NCBI GenBank assembly: GCA_015061005.1
Contig: SUXJ01000013.1
Span: 1-64,000 of the forward strand
Direction: 5' to 3'
Length of the DNA stretch: 64,000 nucleotides
Source: Bacteroidales bacterium
Lineage (GTDB): Bacteria > Bacteroidota > Bacteroidia > Bacteroidales > Muribaculaceae
Part shown: positions 9,849 through 19,488 of the stretch, in pieces
Layout of the letters: each line of letters starts with the position of its first letter
Numbering within the stretch: the stretch's first letter is position 1
Translations under genes and position numbers: made by a program
Notes under the pieces: model-generated
Told to the model about the DNA's origin: nothing
Seen by the model: only the letters and a program-made list of their open reading frames with translations
The model's database searches: none

Positions 9849-10662
9849 ACTTCTTAAAATCGGCGTCGTGGCAGCTGTTTGTGTCGCATGCTCGGGTCAG
9901 TCAAATCAAAATCGCGAGGCGGCACAAGCCCTCTTGAATCAAGCTTCGGAAGCTGTGGCAGCCGGAGAATTCGATGTGGCAAAAGAGCTCCTTGACTCAA
10001 TGAGTGCAACCTATCCGAAAGAGGTGGAAGTGGGTCGCGAAGCAATGAAACTTCGGCCGGCTATCATTGAGGGAAATACTTTGGCAGAAATTACCGAGCG
10101 TCAAGCCGAATTGCTCTATCTCGCGCAGTATATTGATTCCGTCAGCGGTGAATTTAAAACCGTTGGAGCGAGTGATGATGTGTTGGAGCCTTATATGGTT
10201 CATAAAACCGTATCAACAAATTGGCGCAATAAAAACACTGCCGTGTCGAGGGTAACTGCCGACGGTGATTTCATCATTATCAGTTCTTTGTCTGGAAATA
10301 AAACTCACCATACCGCGCTGCGCTTCACCGCCCCCGATGGCGCCTCCGTAACGTCGGGAGAAGTGCCCTATGATAATGAGCTGAAACTCAGTCGCGAAAG
10401 CGTGAGGTTTTCATCCGAGCAAGCCGACACCTTGGGGGCGTTTGCTGCGGTAATCAATAGTGGCGTTACGCTGGATTTCGTCGGTGGCAAAAAAGCACCG
10501 TCGGTCAAATTATCGACCAAGGAGGTGAACGCCATAGCGAGCACTTTCCGTTTATCGAAGGCAATGCGCCGTGCCCAAGCCGTGTCTTATCGATTGGAAC
10601 AACTCAAAGCAAAACTACAATTGGCACGAGACCAATCTGCAAAACTCAATAATCCGGAATGA
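9829..10662 (+). CDS. hypothetical lipoprotein
   Basis: 277 aa; signal plus lipobox VAAVCVACSGQ; overlaps rsh by 20 bp and the next ORF by 4 bp. Confidence 0.7.
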   Translation: MWNAASKLLKIGVVAAVCVACSGQSNQNREAAQALLNQASEAVAAGEFDVAKELLDSMSATYPKEVEVGREAMKLRPAIIEGNTLAEITERQAELLYLAQYIDSVSGEFKTVGASDDVLEPYMVHKTVSTNWRNKNTAVSRVTADGDFIIISSLSGNKTHHTALRFTAPDGASVTSGEVPYDNELKLSRESVRFSSEQADTLGAFAAVINSGVTLDFVGGKKAPSVKLSTKEVNAIASTFRLSKAMRRAQAVSYRLEQLKAKLQLARDQSAKLNNPE

Positions 10663-11750
10663 GAAAGGTTAGTATTTTTCTGGCAGCGACATTATTGGTC
10701 GCTTGCTCCCATAATCACGACAAGCATCATGCTGTAGAAGAACATTCTGCCGGTGAACATAATCATCACGAAGATTTGATTGAACTCGCCGATGAACAGG
10801 CGCAAAATTTTGGTGTGAAAGTTGAAGCAATCCGGTCGGGAGAGTTTCATTCTGTGATCCAATGCAGCGGAGTCATCGAGCGTGATGCTTCAAATGCAAC
10901 AATGGCTTCAGCCCCCGTTTCCGGAGTGATTCGCTTGGCTCCGGGAGTTTCGCCGGGCAGAATGGTGAAACGCGGAGAAAAGTTGGCGACTATAGATGCA
11001 ACGGCAGTCAGCGGCGGCGATGAAAATCGTGTAGCGTTGGCAGCGTTGGAGGCTGCGCAACGTGAATTTCAGCGCATAGAGTCTCTTTATGCCGCTCGGC
11101 TGGCTACTCAAGCCGAATACAATGCCGCAGTGGCTGCTCTTGAGCAAGCCGAAGCTGCATATTCGCCGGCTGCTTCTTCGGGGAGCGTATATGCTTCTTC
11201 TTCCGGGGTGATTACGGCATTGACGGTCAGCGACGGAGCGAGCGTCAGCGCCGGCGAACAGATTGCCGTGATTTCGGCCAATGACCGTCTGTCTCTTCAT
11301 GCAGAAGTGCCGGCGGGAGATTTGTCTGTCCTTGCTGATATTCATGATGCCCGTATCGGAGGGTTTACTTTAAGCGAACATGGCGGCGTGCGCACCGGTA
11401 TAAGTGCCGAAAACGGTTATGCTTGTATTTTCTTCACGTTCAATAATGACGGCTCTATTCTGCCCGGGAGTGGTGTTAATGTTCATCTTCTCGGTGCGCT
11501 CAGAGATAACGTCATGGCATTGCCGATTAGTGCTGTAGTGGAACAGCAGGGCGAATACTTCGTATATCTGCACCACTCTCCCGGTCACTATGTAAAGAGG
11601 GCCGTTAAACTCGGTGAGTCCGATGGCCTTAAAGTAGAAATAGTTCAAGGTCTCCATGACGGTGAAGAAGTTGTCACTGAAGGAGCCATTACCGTACGCC
11701 TTGCGGAAAGCTCCGGTGCAATTCCCGAAGGACATAGCCACTCACACTAA
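10659..11750 (+). CDS. efflux RND transporter periplasmic adaptor (HlyD/CusB-like), His-rich ends
   Basis: Lipobox LVACSHNHDKHH; biotin-lipoyl-like APVSGVIRLAPGVSPGRMVKRGEKLATI; contiguous with an RND permease. Confidence 0.88.
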   Translation: MRKVSIFLAATLLVACSHNHDKHHAVEEHSAGEHNHHEDLIELADEQAQNFGVKVEAIRSGEFHSVIQCSGVIERDASNATMASAPVSGVIRLAPGVSPGRMVKRGEKLATIDATAVSGGDENRVALAALEAAQREFQRIESLYAARLATQAEYNAAVAALEQAEAAYSPAASSGSVYASSSGVITALTVSDGASVSAGEQIAVISANDRLSLHAEVPAGDLSVLADIHDARIGGFTLSEHGGVRTGISAENGYACIFFTFNNDGSILPGSGVNVHLLGALRDNVMALPISAVVEQQGEYFVYLHHSPGHYVKRAVKLGESDGLKVEIVQGLHDGEEVVTEGAITVRLAESSGAIPEGHSHSH

Positions 11751-14700
11751 TGCTGAACAAGATAATCCATTCATCGCTGGCCAATCGTTTAATTGTGTTG
11801 GTCGTCAGTGTGGTAATTATGCTTGCGGGCATAAATGCACTGATCAAGACTGAAGTCGATATTTTCCCGGATCTCACTGCCCCGACCGTAGTAGTGATGA
11901 CCGAGGCTCCCGGACTGGCTCCCGAGGAGGTTGAGCGCGAGGTTTCGTATCCAATTGAAACGGCGGTCAATGGTGCCACCGGCATACGCCGTGTGCGCTC
12001 CACGTCTTCGCCCGGTTTCTCGATAGTGTGGGTGGAGTTTGATTGGGACACTGATGTTTATACCGCTCGCCAAATGGTCAGCGAACGCCTGTCAGGTGTG
12101 AGCCTGCCATCAGGGGTTAATGCACCATATCTGGGGCCCCAATCGTCTATTCTCGGTGAAATGATGATTATCGGTCTGACTTCAGATAATCCCGAAGTAG
12201 GCATGATGCAATTGCGAACAATTGCCGACCGAAATTTTTCTCCGCGATTTAAGTCTCTGAGCGGTGTGGCCTCGGTCAACGTAATCGGGGGAGATGCTCG
12301 CGAATTGCAGATTCTTGCCGACCCGAATCTAATGAAAAGCTATGGGGTTAGCTTTGACCGATTACTTGACGCTGCCGAGGGTATCAATGACAATGCCTCC
12401 GGAGGTGTTATCTATGATTACGGTAATGAGTATTTGGTGCGAGGTGAGTTAAACACTTCAAATCCCGATGATATTGCGCGCGCTCCGATTGGCGGCGGAT
12501 TGACCGTAGGCCATGTTGCCAAGGTTGTGGAGGGTGCGGCACAACCGCGAATCGGAGCGGCATCGGTCAGAGGTGTTCCGGCGGTGATTATCACCGTAAC
12601 AAAGCAGCCGGGAGTCGGCACTATAGACCTTACCGAGCGTCTCGACAAAGAAATTGCCGATTTGGCATCAACGCTTCCCGAGGGGGTGACTATTCATTCC
12701 GATATTTTCCGACAAGCCGATTTCATCAATACGAGTATCGATAATCTGCAAAAAACCTTGCTCGAGGGGGCTTTGTTCGTGGCTGTTGTGCTCTTCATCT
12801 TCTTGATGAACTTGCGCACCACTTTGATTGCGCTCGTGGCCCTGCCAATGAGCATTTTGGTGACGATGCTGATTCTCCACGCGTTCGGTTTTGGCATTAA
12901 CACGATGACTCTCGGCGGCATTGCCATTGCCATCGGCTCTCTGGTCGACGATGCCATCGTTGACGTTGAAAATGTCTATAAGCGGCTGAAAGAAAACATG
13001 TCGTTGCCCGCCGATCGTCGTCGCTCGGTGCTCAAAGTGGTCTATGACGCCTCATCTGAGGTGCGCACCCCGATTTTTAACTCAACCTTGATTATTGCCG
13101 CAAGTTTCCTCCCGCTCTTTTTCCTGAGCGGAATAGAGGGGCGATTGCTCATTCCGCTGGGTGTTTCTTTCTTGGTGGCTCTCGTTGCAAGCACAATCGT
13201 GGCACTCACTCTGACTCCGGTTCTTTGCAGCTATCTGCCCGATAATAAAAATGCCGAACGCGAACCGTGGGCGGCGCGAAAACTGCGTGAGGCATATTCC
13301 CGAAGTCTCGGAGCGGCTTTGAACCGCAAAGGCTTAATCCTTGGCTCTACGGTGTTGCTTTTTGTCGGTGCGGTAGTCGGATTTTTTACTCTTGGCGGCG
13401 GATTTTTGCCTAAGTTTAACGAAGGCTCATTCACTATCAATGTTGCAACCCTGCCGGGAGTCTCGCTCGATGAGAGCGACAAAATCGGCAGGGAAGTCGA
13501 GCGCCTGATTTTGGAAAGTCCGGAGGTGGTGACCGTGGCTCGCAAAACCGGACGTGCCGAGCTTGATGAGCATTCGCTTAATGTCAATGTCAGCGAGTTG
13601 GAAGTGCCATATAAACTCTCGGGGCGTTCTCGCGAGGAACTTGCCGACGAAATCCGCAGCAAACTCACTGCTCTGCCCGGGGTGAACGTGGAAATCGGCC
13701 AGCCGGTCAGCCATCGTATCGATGCAATGCTGTCGGGTACTCAAAGTCAAATTGCAATCAAACTGTTCGGACCCGACCTTGCCCGACTTTATCACATCGG
13801 TTCGGAAATCAAAAACGTTGTTGCGGAAGTAAATGGGGTGGTGGACCTAAATATCGAACAGCAGGTGCAACGACCCGAATTGGTGATTCGACCGAAGCGT
13901 GCCGAATTGGCGCGTCTCGGAATTCCGTTATCTGAATTTCGACGCTTTGTGTCGGCGGCTTTAGGAGGCGAAAAGGTCAGCCGTGTTTACGACGGTGACT
14001 TCCCCTATGACTTGACCGTCATACTCAAGCACGACTCGCGCGGTTCAATCAATGCTCTGAAGCAGTTGAGCATCACTTCTTCGGTTGGTGCCGTGCCGTT
14101 GACTCAGGTGGCAGACATTATCTCGACTACGGGCCCGAGTAGCATAAATCGCGAAAATGTGAAGCGTCGTATTATTGTGTCGGCAAACGTTAGTGGCAGA
14201 GATTTGCAATCTACTGTTGAAGACATTCAAGACCGTGTGGCTGACCGGATTCAACTTCCCGAAGGCTATTATCTTCAATATGGCGGGCAATTCGAAAACT
14301 CAGCTGCCGCCTCGCGCACGCTCCTCATCGCCACAGCCGGAGCCTTGCTCCTGATTCTCTTGTTGCTATATGGTGAGTTCCGTTCGCGTGCTCAGTCTCT
14401 GATGATTTTGCTGAATATGCCGTTGGCACTTATCGGCGGTGTGTATATTCTGATGCTGACGGGGGGTGAAGTAAATATCCCGGCCATAATCGGATTTATC
14501 TCACTGATGGGCATTGCCACTCGTAATGGCATGTTGCTCATGAATCGCTATAACACTCTTGCCGCTATGGGTGTCGATGTCGTCGAGCGTGTCCGACAAG
14601 GCTCCGTCGATCGACTCCTGCCCATCATCATGACTGCTCTGACTTCAGCTCTGGCACTCTTCCCGTTGGCACTCAATGGCTCCGACCCCGGAAATGAAAT

Positions 14701-14809
14701 CCAATCTCCCATGGCGGTTGTAATCCTTGGTGGGCTCATCTCGTCAACGATTCTCAACGTTTACGTTGTGCCGATTATATATGTTCTTCTTTATCAACGA
14801 AAAAAATGA
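11750..14809 (+). CDS. efflux RND transporter permease, CusA/CzcA-like
   Basis: 1019 aa; VDIFPDLTAPTVVVMTEAPGLAPEEVEREVSYPIE, typical heavy-metal-efflux RND N-terminus. Confidence 0.93.
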   Translation: MLNKIIHSSLANRLIVLVVSVVIMLAGINALIKTEVDIFPDLTAPTVVVMTEAPGLAPEEVEREVSYPIETAVNGATGIRRVRSTSSPGFSIVWVEFDWDTDVYTARQMVSERLSGVSLPSGVNAPYLGPQSSILGEMMIIGLTSDNPEVGMMQLRTIADRNFSPRFKSLSGVASVNVIGGDARELQILADPNLMKSYGVSFDRLLDAAEGINDNASGGVIYDYGNEYLVRGELNTSNPDDIARAPIGGGLTVGHVAKVVEGAAQPRIGAASVRGVPAVIITVTKQPGVGTIDLTERLDKEIADLASTLPEGVTIHSDIFRQADFINTSIDNLQKTLLEGALFVAVVLFIFLMNLRTTLIALVALPMSILVTMLILHAFGFGINTMTLGGIAIAIGSLVDDAIVDVENVYKRLKENMSLPADRRRSVLKVVYDASSEVRTPIFNSTLIIAASFLPLFFLSGIEGRLLIPLGVSFLVALVASTIVALTLTPVLCSYLPDNKNAEREPWAARKLREAYSRSLGAALNRKGLILGSTVLLFVGAVVGFFTLGGGFLPKFNEGSFTINVATLPGVSLDESDKIGREVERLILESPEVVTVARKTGRAELDEHSLNVNVSELEVPYKLSGRSREELADEIRSKLTALPGVNVEIGQPVSHRIDAMLSGTQSQIAIKLFGPDLARLYHIGSEIKNVVAEVNGVVDLNIEQQVQRPELVIRPKRAELARLGIPLSEFRRFVSAALGGEKVSRVYDGDFPYDLTVILKHDSRGSINALKQLSITSSVGAVPLTQVADIISTTGPSSINRENVKRRIIVSANVSGRDLQSTVEDIQDRVADRIQLPEGYYLQYGGQFENSAAASRTLLIATAGALLLILLLLYGEFRSRAQSLMILLNMPLALIGGVYILMLTGGEVNIPAIIGFISLMGIATRNGMLLMNRYNTLAAMGVDVVERVRQGSVDRLLPIIMTALTSALALFPLALNGSDPGNEIQSPMAVVILGGLISSTILNVYVVPIIYVLLYQRKK

Positions 14810-15963
14810 AGAAACTTATCTTACTGATAGCCATGCTACCCGTTTTGTGCTTCGCAAATGAGCCGTTCGGGAATATAATAAGTGAAATAGTGGTCAATAA
14901 TCCGGATTTGGCTGCCGAGCGTGCTGCTTTAGTGGCGGAAATAACAGGACGCTCCGTAGAAAATATACTCGATGCCACGGAGATTGGCTTTGACCATACT
15001 TGGGCGGTGAAAACCGGAGGAGGAACGAAAATGGCGCTGTCAGTGGTGCAAGGTTTTGACTGGCCCGGTGCTTACGGAGCTCGCCGCGATGCCCTGCAGT
15101 CTTCGCGGTCTTACGCAGCGAAGCGAGTTGAGGCCATGAGGCGTTCCGTTGAGTTGGAAGCACGCAATTGTATCTTGCAAATCATTGATGCCAACCGTCG
15201 ATGCGAGCTCTTGACGTTGGTGGTCTCCAACATTGATTCTGTTACCAATCGATTGCTCTCACTCTATGAGATGCGTGAAGCTACCGCCCTCGACCATCGC
15301 AAGGCATCTCTGTCGCTCATCGCTGCAAAACAAGCCGCTATCGAAGCGGAGCAGGCGCGTATCGCTGCCCTCAACGCCCTTGCTGCTCTCAATGGCGGCA
15401 CTCTGCCTGCCGATGTCGCAGACTTGAATGATTTTCCGACAGTTCACCTCATGTCTCTGTCCGATTATCTTAACCTCGGTTCTGCCGATGCTGAGGCGGC
15501 GCGAGCCGAAGCCGACTTAAGTCGTCTTGATGCCAAAAGTGCAAAAATGGGACTCTTTCCAGGCTTCTCCGTGGGCTATATATTCCAACGCGAGGGAGGC
15601 ATGAGCTTCAACGGTTTCTCTCTCGGGCTGCGTCTGCCCAAGTATTCGGCGCGTACCGAAGAAAATGCAGCAATGCTGATGGCTCACGCTGCCGAGCTTC
15701 GGGCTCAGGCTCGTGAGGCGGAACGCAATGCGGAAATCACCTCGACCTATCGCGCGGCTGAAACCGCTGCGAAACTTATCTCTCAATATGACGAAGCTAT
15801 TGGCTCCGACTATGTCGGGCTCCTCCGCAAGTCTCTCAATGGCGGACAAATCACCTATCTCGACTACTTCACCGAGTTGAACTTCTACGTTGAGCAGTGT
15901 CTCAACCTCTATTCGCTTCAACTCCGCTACCAAACCCTCATAACCTCACTCCAACTCCGCTAA
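14806..15963 (+). CDS. TolC-family outer membrane protein
   Basis: 385 aa; signal peptide, coiled-coil; 4-bp overlap with RND permease. Confidence 0.85.
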   Translation: MKKLILLIAMLPVLCFANEPFGNIISEIVVNNPDLAAERAALVAEITGRSVENILDATEIGFDHTWAVKTGGGTKMALSVVQGFDWPGAYGARRDALQSSRSYAAKRVEAMRRSVELEARNCILQIIDANRRCELLTLVVSNIDSVTNRLLSLYEMREATALDHRKASLSLIAAKQAAIEAEQARIAALNALAALNGGTLPADVADLNDFPTVHLMSLSDYLNLGSADAEAARAEADLSRLDAKSAKMGLFPGFSVGYIFQREGGMSFNGFSLGLRLPKYSARTEENAAMLMAHAAELRAQAREAERNAEITSTYRAAETAAKLISQYDEAIGSDYVGLLRKSLNGGQITYLDYFTELNFYVEQCLNLYSLQLRYQTLITSLQLR

Positions 15964-15976
15964 AAATCCCCTCCCC

Positions 15977-16978
15977 ATGACTCCAATTTGTTACGTACAA
16001 TACGTTCCTTTTGCTGCAACACTTGAATTCGATTCCTTAAAAAGTTTATTAGACCATGTTGCTAAGGTATCGCCGGGAATTGATTATCATATTTCTGAGA
16101 CAGTGTATCAAAATGTGGAGTATCGCAACTATTTACGCACTCACGGACTCAAAGCCCTAATCGCTCATATGATTGAAGAGGCTCCCGAATTAGCGTCAGA
16201 TGCACGTGCGCTTCAATGGCTTGAATACGAATTTGCTCGCAAGGGAATTGCCGACTATGATTTGCGGTTGGTGAGGATTCATGACGAAGTTACTTTATTG
16301 GGTCACACTTTTAAGGGCATTGATGATATTATGCGTCATTGCGAGGCGGAGGTTAGTGTATTTTCTGGTTGGAAGTTTAAATCTAAGGAGGCTGAACCGT
16401 TAACTGATGTGCATATAGTAAATGTCTATGAATCATATTCTCATTTCATTTCTGAAAAAGAGGGTTATGATTTCGACTATCAGAATATGTTTTTGTTTGG
16501 GACAGAACCCTTTGCCAACGAGGGGGATTATGCAAAATATATGAAAGGGAAGAAGGTTTCCTTGTTTAGTGATGACGTTATGTTAGAGAGAGTTGACCCG
16601 AATCTTTTGCCGGCAGTCTATTACAATAGCCTACATGATTATATGTTCGTTCTCACGAAGGCCGGCGATGCCCCCGCAGTGACCGCGCCGGAATCTGAAC
16701 CTAAACCTCTCATACCCGAGCTGCCTCCCCAAAAAGAACCGACTGAAAAATTCGGCGTGGGGTGGAAAATTTATTTAGCGGTCATCTTTTTAATGCCCGT
16801 CTATTCCGGCATTGTCTATGCGGTTAAGTCATCTGCTGTTTCTTTGATTGCATTTTTAATGTCAATAGCAGCCATTGTGCTGATGCCGAAACTTAGAATG
16901 TCCACCTTCTTTCTGATGAATGCCCTGCTGTTGGCGTCATTAATCTTGACCACTCTCCGCCTGTTTGGTGTCTTTTAA
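15977..16978 (+). CDS. hypothetical protein with C-terminal transmembrane helices
   Basis: 333 aa; soluble N-terminal region, Pro-rich linker, ~3-4 hydrophobic C-terminal segments; no family recognised. Confidence 0.65.
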   Translation: MTPICYVQYVPFAATLEFDSLKSLLDHVAKVSPGIDYHISETVYQNVEYRNYLRTHGLKALIAHMIEEAPELASDARALQWLEYEFARKGIADYDLRLVRIHDEVTLLGHTFKGIDDIMRHCEAEVSVFSGWKFKSKEAEPLTDVHIVNVYESYSHFISEKEGYDFDYQNMFLFGTEPFANEGDYAKYMKGKKVSLFSDDVMLERVDPNLLPAVYYNSLHDYMFVLTKAGDAPAVTAPESEPKPLIPELPPQKEPTEKFGVGWKIYLAVIFLMPVYSGIVYAVKSSAVSLIAFLMSIAAIVLMPKLRMSTFFLMNALLLASLILTTLRLFGVF

Positions 16979-16993
16979 TCCGGCCCAATTAAA

Positions 16994-17022
16994 AAACCCG
17001 AAGCGGATTTTGCCTCGGGTTT
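16994..17022. terminator. bidirectional hairpin terminator
   Basis: AAACCCGAaGCggattttGCCTCGGGTTT between convergent genes. Confidence 0.75.
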
Positions 17023-17048
17023 CATGCTTTTCATAATATTCTTGTCCG

Positions 17049-18347
17049 TTATCTGACAATTACTTTTTCGCTTTGTGTGCCGTTGGAGGTTTCCACCCCT
17101 ACAATGTGCATTCCTCTTCCCAATCTGCCGGTTTTGATTGTGGCGTTGCGTTTCCCGGCATTCGGAGCAATGCGGCGGCTTGCGCCCTTCATGTCGGTGA
17201 CCATAACGGCCTTAATCTCTGCATTGTCGCTGACTTCTACGCTGATTTCCTCGCCTTGATTAACAACCGACGGGCGTACCTTAACCGACTCAATCAGCAT
17301 CGGCGACTTAACCGAACCGCTCTCCGCCGATAAGTCATATACCAGCAATGTGTCATAGCCGCCTAAGAGGAGGTACTTGTCGCCGCTTGAGGTTGTGAAC
17401 ATGTCGGCTTCCCACGTACTTCCTTCAAAGTCCGCAGGGGTCTCAAACGTCATCACCACTTCGCCGGTATTGCCCTTAACTACTTTGTAGCCTGTAGCTT
17501 TTGCAGATGTCTCAATCAGTTTGGCGGGAATTTCAATCCACTCACCCTCAAAGTTACCTTGATAAGTTGTTTCTTCCGTTGTCTCTATCGCCTCTACTAT
17601 CGGCATCAATACTTCATAGTCTTCATCATCATTAAAGAGAGTTTGAGTCAACCCTAACTCATTAAGGTCATAAACATTATTAGTCTCAAATGGATAAATG
17701 CCCATGGGCCCATAGGCGTGGGAATCAGAATATTCATTAACTTCCACCAATTCATCTGTATGCTCTCCGGTGTAACTATATCGAGTGTCTTGATATTGGT
17801 AATCGCTCAGTCTGTTGTCTGATTGAGTATATACCGCGTATTCGTCGCAATAATGATGCTTCTTTAGATAAGACTCAATTTTAGCTCTCTCCTTAAGGGC
17901 GGCTAATTCTGCCGGCTGCGCTTCTTCGGTTCTAAAGAAAAAGTACACTCCGCTTTCTGCTTGCAGCATATTGATTGGCCACCCCATATCGGTCGTTACC
18001 CATTGCTTGGCGGCATCTAATGATGTAAAGTCCCACCGACCCGATTCAGTATAATAGTTTATGTGGTCGAATACCGGGCGATAAAACTGATATTTTCTCC
18101 CGATGCCAACCGATGTTGCATCAAAAGAAACGGTCCCTTTCGCTTCAAATGTCTCGGAATAGAGATTATAAACATACTTATTCTCGTCACTTTCATCAGA
18201 TTCAACATACAATGTTGCCTCTCCTTTGTGGCCAAGGTTAGTCGGCACAATTTTAAAGTAATACTCTCCTTCAAGCACGTGCTCCGGAGCAATGGCCTGC
18301 GATGCAAATGCGCCGATTGCCATTAATGAGAAAAATAATTTACGCAT
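17049..18347 (-). CDS. secreted hypothetical protein with T9SS-like C-terminus
   Basis: Signal peptide MRKLFFSLMAIGAFASQAIA; C-terminal GRLGRGMHIVGVETSNGTQSEKVIVR resembles Bacteroidetes sorting domains. Confidence 0.6.
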   Translation of the reverse strand: MRKLFFSLMAIGAFASQAIAPEHVLEGEYYFKIVPTNLGHKGEATLYVESDESDENKYVYNLYSETFEAKGTVSFDATSVGIGRKYQFYRPVFDHINYYTESGRWDFTSLDAAKQWVTTDMGWPINMLQAESGVYFFFRTEEAQPAELAALKERAKIESYLKKHHYCDEYAVYTQSDNRLSDYQYQDTRYSYTGEHTDELVEVNEYSDSHAYGPMGIYPFETNNVYDLNELGLTQTLFNDDEDYEVLMPIVEAIETTEETTYQGNFEGEWIEIPAKLIETSAKATGYKVVKGNTGEVVMTFETPADFEGSTWEADMFTTSSGDKYLLLGGYDTLLVYDLSAESGSVKSPMLIESVKVRPSVVNQGEEISVEVSDNAEIKAVMVTDMKGASRRIAPNAGKRNATIKTGRLGRGMHIVGVETSNGTQSEKVIVR

Positions 18348-18445
18348 AAAATTAATAATGTGATTAATAAATAAATTTATACCGCAAAGTTACACATTTA
18401 TTAACTTTTTACCCCCCCCATTCGTTAATTAATGTTAAATGGATT

Positions 18446-19003
18446 TTAGGGTAACAAATGGCTTACCAATATTTTTGCTCCGATAAATATCAAAGTCAAG
18501 CCGCCCGTAAACTCTGCCGCTGATTTGAAACGGTTACCGAAAAGACTGCCAATCTTCATCCCGATTACAGATACTATCAGCGTAATCACTCCGATTATCA
18601 AAGCCGCAACCCACACGTTAACGTCGCTAAACCCTAACGATACACCCACCGCCAAGGCATCAATGCTTGTTGCCACGGCAAGAAACAACATTGTCTTTGC
18701 CGAATAACTCGTATCAACGTGTTCGCTGTCTTTACCAATGGATTCTTTTATCATATTGAGACCAATTGCCGTGAGTAGGATAAACGAAATCCAATGATCA
18801 AAACTCTCAACGTAACTGATAAATCTTGCTCCAAAATAGTACCCGACCAGCGTCATCACGGCTTGAAAGCCCCCAAACCAAAGTCCAACACTTGCGTAAT
18901 GGCGAATGCAGGGCTTGCGCGTTGCTGCTCCTTTCACCATCGACACTGCGCCGGCATCCATTGCCTCGCCGAATCCCAATAAGATCAGATCAAAAATACC
19001 CAT
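18446..19003 (-). CDS. mntP: MntP-type manganese efflux pump (ORF extends to ATG 19045; internal ATG 19003 preferred)
   Basis: LLGFGEAMDAGAVSMVKGA... and TSIDALAVGVSLGF repeats of the MntP family; homology-like region begins at MGIFDLILLGF. Confidence 0.82.
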   Translation of the reverse strand: MGIFDLILLGFGEAMDAGAVSMVKGAATRKPCIRHYASVGLWFGGFQAVMTLVGYYFGARFISYVESFDHWISFILLTAIGLNMIKESIGKDSEHVDTSYSAKTMLFLAVATSIDALAVGVSLGFSDVNVWVAALIIGVITLIVSVIGMKIGSLFGNRFKSAAEFTGGLTLIFIGAKILVSHLLP

Positions 19004-19211
19004 TCGGAATACGTATGCTAAAAATTCACTCACAAAGATAAGCAAAATTTTCGGCTTATCCTTACCCGACCTTCCTCATAACTCCCATAAATCGAGATAC
19101 TCACGCACTTCCGCAAATGAGCATACGCCAAAATCCACGGTTATAACTCTAATCCGTGGCCCATGTCAAAATAAATTACCGTTGCATCGGTTATTATTGC
19201 TATTTTTTTCA

Positions 19212-19219
19212 TAATTTTG
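19212..19219 (+). promoter_or_regulatory. Bacteroidetes -7 box upstream of structured RNA candidate
   Basis: TAATTTTG matches TAnnTTTG; -33 element not clear. Confidence 0.5.
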
Positions 19220-19225
19220 CACTTG

Positions 19226-19480
19226 GATAGAGCCAACTCTATTCAAGACATTTGAGAAAAAACGAGGCGTTATGTCTTCTTCTTGTATGTGAAAAGCGTA
19301 GGGAACTTAATCACTGTGTGCAAGAAATGATATAACGGTCTCCATGCATATAGCGTGGGGCTGTTATAACCACATCTGTACACAAAGGTTCTCCTACCAC
19401 CTTCACATAAAGACGTGGCATACGGTTCCACGCTTCTATGTTAATCAAAAATACTCTGTAGGAATCGTAGGGTTGGAGAT
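19226..19480 (+). ncRNA. structured RNA candidate, long irregular hairpin (6S / Bacteroidales-1-like?) or structured 5' leader
   Basis: Nested complementary segments: 19272-19278/19410-19416, 19286-19293/19402-19409 (TATGTGAA/TTCACATA perfect), 19298-19306/19388-19397, 19315-19321/19378-19384, 19332-19347/19353-19367; TAGAGccaaCTCTA at 19228-19241; boundaries approximate. Confidence 0.55.
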
Positions 19481-19488
19481 TATTTAAA

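Noticed and set aside
19046-19200. Possible manganese (yybP-ykoY) riboswitch upstream of mntP
   Set aside because: Only a weak CCACGG...CCGTGG stem (19135-19159) is visible; no conserved Mn-riboswitch core words recognised.
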